Positions 6,359-9,193 of a stretch of 9,193 nt of DNA are shown one piece after another. A model generated the notes under the pieces. It did not search any database and had not been told where the DNA came from. It saw only the letters and a program-made list of their open reading frames with translations. The DNA is from Planctomycetaceae bacterium. GTDB lineage: Bacteria > Planctomycetota > Planctomycetia > Pirellulales > Pirellulaceae. Where the stretch lies: NCBI GenBank assembly GCA_007124535.1, contig SLEY01000344.1, positions 1 to 9,193 on the forward strand, given 5' to 3'. Numbering within the stretch: the first letter of the stretch is position 1; every line of letters starts with the position of its first letter. Both the position numbers and the translations under genes were made by a program.

Positions 6359-7696
6359 TCACCGACTGAGGATCGAACGGAAATCGTAGCGATCCGGGTG
6401 CGGGTTGATCGGGAAACGGCGATCCGTGGGCTGGTCGAACAGGATCCGGTCGCAGAAATCGAACAGGGCCTCCCAGTCCTCCTCGGCTTGGGCATGCCCG
6501 CCGTCCCGCCAATGCAAGGCCGCACGATCGGCGGCCCCGAGCCACTCGAAAACGGGCAGGGCGCCGTAATGGTTCAACGCGGTGCCGTACGGGTTGGCCC
6601 ACCAATCGTGGCGGGCGTGCGTGTTCAAGAAAGTGCGAGGAGCGAGGGCCGCTTTCAACGTGTGGGCTTCGAAGGGCAACCGCTCCTCCCGGCCCACGAA
6701 GGTCATCAGGCGCGGCGCCCACCAGACGCGATGCGAGGCCGCCTGGTCATGGAAGCGCAGGGTCTGGGCCCGCTGCTCCGGATCGAAGAAACGCCAGCCG
6801 CCGGTCCCGCCCGATCCAGAGGAGTTGGGCGCGGTGATCGCGATCCGCTCGTCATAGATCCCCGCACACAACGCCGCTTTGCCGCCGCGGGAATGACCGG
6901 TGGCGATGATCTGTTCCTCATGTACAAACGGCTGCGCGATCAGCACGTCGATCAGGAACTGGTACGCCCAGGCCCACGCGGCAATGATGCCCCAGTCCGG
7001 GTATTCGGGATACAGTCGGAATACGCCCCGATCACGCTGGTTCGGCGCGTCGGCCGCCACATCCTCGCGCAGGAATTTGAGCAGCACATAGCCTCGCTCG
7101 ACCGCCTGCCGGTTGGCATACTGCTGGTGCTCCCGCACCGCGGGCCGGCTGGCCACCCAGGCCGCTTCGCGCTCTGTCAGACGATCGTCGCCGAACAGGA
7201 AGCGATCATTCTTGATGATGACGGGAAAGCGGCCCGGCCGATCCGGGCGCAGCAGCGCGGCACGCACCGTCACTTCCCGCCCGTTCCGCCGCACGATCAA
7301 CTCCCAGTCCTCGATCACCGCTCGACCCTCCTCGGCCGCACGAACTCCCACGGTCTTGCGAGCCACCGATTCCGGTTTGGGCGGCATTTGCCCGTACATG
7401 TAATGCGCGAACATCGCCTTGAGGTACTCGCGGTGCTCCGCCCAGTCGGCCGGATCGGTCACCGTCGTGCCGTCCAGGCGGCTGAGCGGGTCCGGCAGAC
7501 CCTCGTGCGGCGGCAACTGGTCCACCTCCGGCCAATCGGCCGGTGGCGGGGAATCGCGGGTCGCTGCCAAGGAGCCTTCCGCCGGCGGGCCCGCGGTTGG
7601 GGCATCGATGATGTCCGTACCGTGTTCCGCTGCCCGACCGGGGCTCCAAATTCCGGCCACCGCGACGATCAATACGACAAGGGTTCGGCAGTTCAT
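6359..7696 (-). CDS. Secreted glucuronoyl esterase-like (CE15-type) alpha/beta hydrolase
   Basis: A 445-residue product. ATG at 7694-7696 follows a strong AGGAGAGGA ribosome binding site, which settles the start. Residues 1-23 are a Sec signal peptide (MNCRTLVVLIVAVAG...GRAA). The N-terminal part has DPLSRLDG and HYMYGQMPP (98-106), typical of the region before the hydrolase core. The nucleophile elbow is GHSRGGK (267-273, Ser269), matching the CE15-type G-x-S-R-x-G-K pattern; the catalytic His is probably His401 in GGHAQ. At the usual glutamate position about 23 residues after the serine there is Asn291-Ser292, so the acid may instead be Asp364 in ARHDWWANP. CE15 enzymes cleave ester bonds between lignin alcohols and glucuronic acid side chains of xylan; whether this one does is unproven, and a related carbohydrate esterase is possible. 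The length fits the family. The oxidoreductase gene follows 139 bp downstream on the same strand. Confidence 0.85.
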   Translation of the reverse strand: MNCRTLVVLIVAVAGIWSPGRAAEHGTDIIDAPTAGPPAEGSLAATRDSPPPADWPEVDQLPPHEGLPDPLSRLDGTTVTDPADWAEHREYLKAMFAHYMYGQMPPKPESVARKTVGVRAAEEGRAVIEDWELIVRRNGREVTVRAALLRPDRPGRFPVIIKNDRFLFGDDRLTEREAAWVASRPAVREHQQYANRQAVERGYVLLKFLREDVAADAPNQRDRGVFRLYPEYPDWGIIAAWAWAYQFLIDVLIAQPFVHEEQIIATGHSRGGKAALCAGIYDERIAITAPNSSGSGGTGGWRFFDPEQRAQTLRFHDQAASHRVWWAPRLMTFVGREERLPFEAHTLKAALAPRTFLNTHARHDWWANPYGTALNHYGALPVFEWLGAADRAALHWRDGGHAQAEEDWEALFDFCDRILFDQPTDRRFPINPHPDRYDFRSILSR

Positions 7697-7700
7697 CGGT

Positions 7701-7709
7701 TCCTCTCCT
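7701..7709 (-). promoter_or_regulatory. Strong Shine-Dalgarno of the esterase gene
   Basis: AGGAGAGGA on the minus strand, with four bases between it and the ATG at 7696. It is the best ribosome binding site in the window and decides this start over an in-frame extension upstream to 7777. Confidence 0.75.
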
Positions 7710-7735
7710 GACAGGGGATTCGGGCCGTTTCGGAG

Positions 7736-7841
7736 TGCGGCGCTCGGCGCCGCTTTCGTATCCCGTCCGCTTTGCATTTCCTACGATAGCTGTTGGAGGA
7801 GCGGAGCGAAAGGCACAGCCAAAGCGGCGCCGAGTGCCGCA
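7736..7841. repeat. Inverted repeat pair, 21-base arms around a 64-base centre
   Basis: The arms at 7736-7756 and 7821-7841 are reverse complements at 20 of 21 positions (mismatch at 7742/7835). Each arm can also fold on its own: GCGGCG (7737-7742) with CGCCGC (7748-7753), and GCGGC (7824-7828) with GCCGC (7836-7840). The element lies between the anti-sigma-like gene and the esterase, 25 bases upstream of the esterase ribosome binding site. It may be a dispersed palindromic repeat or MITE-like relic, a terminator for the upstream gene, or a leader structure of the esterase mRNA. Confidence 0.75.
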
Positions 7842-7876
7842 TTGCCAAGAAAGCGGACCAATCACGGAGGAACAAC

Positions 7877-7906
7877 GGTGGGCGGGCCAGGCGAGGTGGG
7901 CGGGCC
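7877..7906. repeat. Short tandem repeat, 18-base period
   Basis: GGTGGGCGGGCC occurs at 7877-7888 and again at 7895-7906, with partly similar bases between and after. It lies just downstream of the anti-sigma-like gene. The remainder of the 226-bp spacer 7697-7922 shows no gene and no convincing promoter. Confidence 0.55.
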
Positions 7907-7922
7907 CGGCGCGACGCGGGGT

Positions 7923-9193
7923 TCAGCGAACCCCTCGCAAATGGCGGACGACGAACAGGATCTCGCAGGCGAAGTCGTCCTGGGGGTCCGCCGCCGCGGG
8001 CGGCTCGCCAGGCTCGGCAGCCGGAGCCGACTCGGCCGGTTCCGCAGGCGGTTCCAACAACGTGGGATCGACCCAACGGATCGAGCCGAAAGCGCCCAGA
8101 TTCCGCGCCGTTCGGCTGAGGATCCCCAGGTTGGCCACCAAACGCACCGCCTGACCGACTTCGCTCTCTACGCCCGAAGCTTCACACAATCGATGCAGGA
8201 CCCCATCGTCCGCATCCCGAGTCGTCAGATTCAGGAAAAAAGAGCCAAAGCCGGGCGGCCGCGACATCAGGTCCTGATAGATCGCATCGGCCGTGCTGCC
8301 CGTCGTGTGGACCAAGTACAGCTCGATCGGATCCAGGTCCTCTCGCTGAGGGTCGAATTCCTGGAAACCGTCCAAGAAACGGTGCTCGAGCAATTCGGCC
8401 TGGTCCTCCGGACCCACCGGTACCGTCTGGCGAAAACCGATCCGATGCCGCGCCAACAAGTTCGCAAACGCCGCTTGCTCGACCCCGGCCTCGGTCACCG
8501 AGATTTCGTAAACCAGCATGAAGTGCTCCCGCCGCTGGCGGCCGATCGAACTGACCAGCATCTGCTGCGGATCCGGAGCCGCGGGTGGCGCCGTTGGTTC
8601 GACCGGCTCGGGCCCCGGTTCCTGCAGCGGTTCGGGCTCCGGCCGCGGTTCGTGGAGCGGACGCTCCGGAACGGCCACGGGCGGCCCCATGGCAGGTGGT
8701 CCCCAATGGGTGATCACGAACATCACCAGGACGGCTCCCGCGATCGCCAGCAGGGCGCCCAGAACGTGCCAGGTGGGGATTCGCCGCGGTGGAACGTCCT
8801 CCCCCGCACGCTTGGCCACCCCCGGCGCGTGCTGAGCCTCGATCTGTTGCCACACCCGGCCGCTAAACCCATCGTCCAACTGGTAACGCGGCAATCCGGC
8901 AATCTGCCGCCGCAGCGCTTCCAACTCGCCCAGCCGCTGCCGTTCGACGGGATCCTCACGCAACCGAACCTGGTAGCGTTCCAGTTCCTCGCCCATCAAT
9001 TCGCCGTCCAGATAGGCTTCGCGCTGCTCCGCCACCTGCCAATCGGCCGCTTCTTCATCCGAAACCGTCTTCAACTTTTCCAAAAGCCCGCTGGCGGCCT
9101 GGCTGCCCAGTTGGTGGCGGGCCAGTTGCTTGAGACGCCGGTCAAGTTCGCGGAACGCCGCCAAGGTACGACGTGCTTGCGGGTTCGTGCTCA
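7923..9193 (-). CDS. Membrane-anchored anti-sigma-factor-like protein without zinc ligands (start codon cut by window edge)
   Basis: The frame is open to the right edge, where bases 9192-9193 give the TG of an NTG codon followed by STNPQARR, so the true start is probably at 9192-9194 and the protein 423 residues. A TTG at 9164 would be an internal alternative. Numbering from the presumed start: residues 1-130 are charged and helical with AYLDGELMGEE (60-70) and LEALRRQIAGL (91-101), the usual layout of an anti-sigma N-terminal domain, but the HxxxCxxC zinc ligands are missing. One membrane helix spans about 142-162 (VLGALLAIAGAVLVMFV). A Pro/Glu-rich linker (about 163-208) leads to an unrecognised extracytoplasmic domain (about 209-380), then a Pro/Ala/Glu-rich stretch and a short tail. 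Such proteins hold an ECF sigma factor inactive until an envelope signal releases it. The partner would be expected just upstream, outside the window. The role is inferred from architecture. Confidence 0.75.
   Translation of the reverse strand, partial: STNPQARRTLAAFRELDRRLKQLARHQLGSQAASGLLEKLKTVSDEEAADWQVAEQREAYLDGELMGEELERYQVRLREDPVERQRLGELEALRRQIAGLPRYQLDDGFSGRVWQQIEAQHAPGVAKRAGEDVPPRRIPTWHVLGALLAIAGAVLVMFVITHWGPPAMGPPVAVPERPLHEPRPEPEPLQEPGPEPVEPTAPPAAPDPQQMLVSSIGRQRREHFMLVYEISVTEAGVEQAAFANLLARHRIGFRQTVPVGPEDQAELLEHRFLDGFQEFDPQREDLDPIELYLVHTTGSTADAIYQDLMSRPPGFGSFFLNLTTRDADDGVLHRLCEASGVESEVGQAVRLVANLGILSRTARNLGAFGSIRWVDPTLLEPPAEPAESAPAAEPGEPPAAADPQDDFACEILFVVRHLRGVR

Noticed and set aside
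6220..6525. N-terminal extension of the oxidoreductase frame to 6525
   Set aside because: It would overlap the esterase gene and place about 100 unrelated residues ahead of a good signal peptide; the ATG at 6219 has ribosome-binding-like sequence.
6218..7711. Long plus-strand open frame (about 497 codons) opposite the esterase
   Set aside because: The minus strand has a signal peptide, nucleophile elbow and strong ribosome binding site; the plus frame has none of these and is a GC-bias shadow.

Overview
This is a GC-rich (roughly 65%) bacterial window that most resembles a planctomycete chromosome (Pirellulales-like). The guess rests on the protein families present and on an intergenic palindrome with GTAGGTTGGG / CCCAACCTAC arms, of a style I associate with planctomycete spacers. 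No ribosomal or marker gene is present, so the assignment is an inference.

Layout: (1) bases 1-2793, plus strand, carry the C-terminal half of a very large bacterial alpha-2-macroglobulin-like protein that enters from the left edge; its thioester motif has lost the cysteine. (2) Bases 2794-3255 are a non-coding convergent spacer. It contains a 90-bp near-perfect copy of the 3' end of the next gene, followed by a train of small inverted repeats. (3) Bases 3256-6219, minus strand, encode an exported FAD-dependent oxidoreductase with a degenerate first Rossmann half, an intact second one and a helical HEAT-like C-terminus. (4) Bases 6359-7696, minus strand, encode a secreted glucuronoyl-esterase (CE15)-like alpha/beta hydrolase with a strong Shine-Dalgarno. 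(5) Bases 7697-7922 are a spacer with a widely spaced inverted repeat of two 21-base arms and a short tandem repeat. (6) Bases 7923-9193, minus strand, encode a single-pass membrane anti-sigma-factor-like protein without zinc ligands. The window appears to stop one base short of its start codon.

How the genes may work together: the three minus-strand genes run in the same direction with gaps of 139 and 226 bp, so they need not be one operon. The A2M, oxidoreductase and esterase all appear to be exported, and the anti-sigma-like protein spans the inner membrane. A regulated envelope or polysaccharide-utilisation locus is conceivable, but nothing in the sequence proves a functional link. I see no CRISPR, tRNA, rRNA, transposase or phage gene, and no clear undescribed defence system. 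The most unusual features are the duplicated gene 3' end with its hairpin train, the thioester-less A2M and the half-degenerate double Rossmann oxidoreductase.
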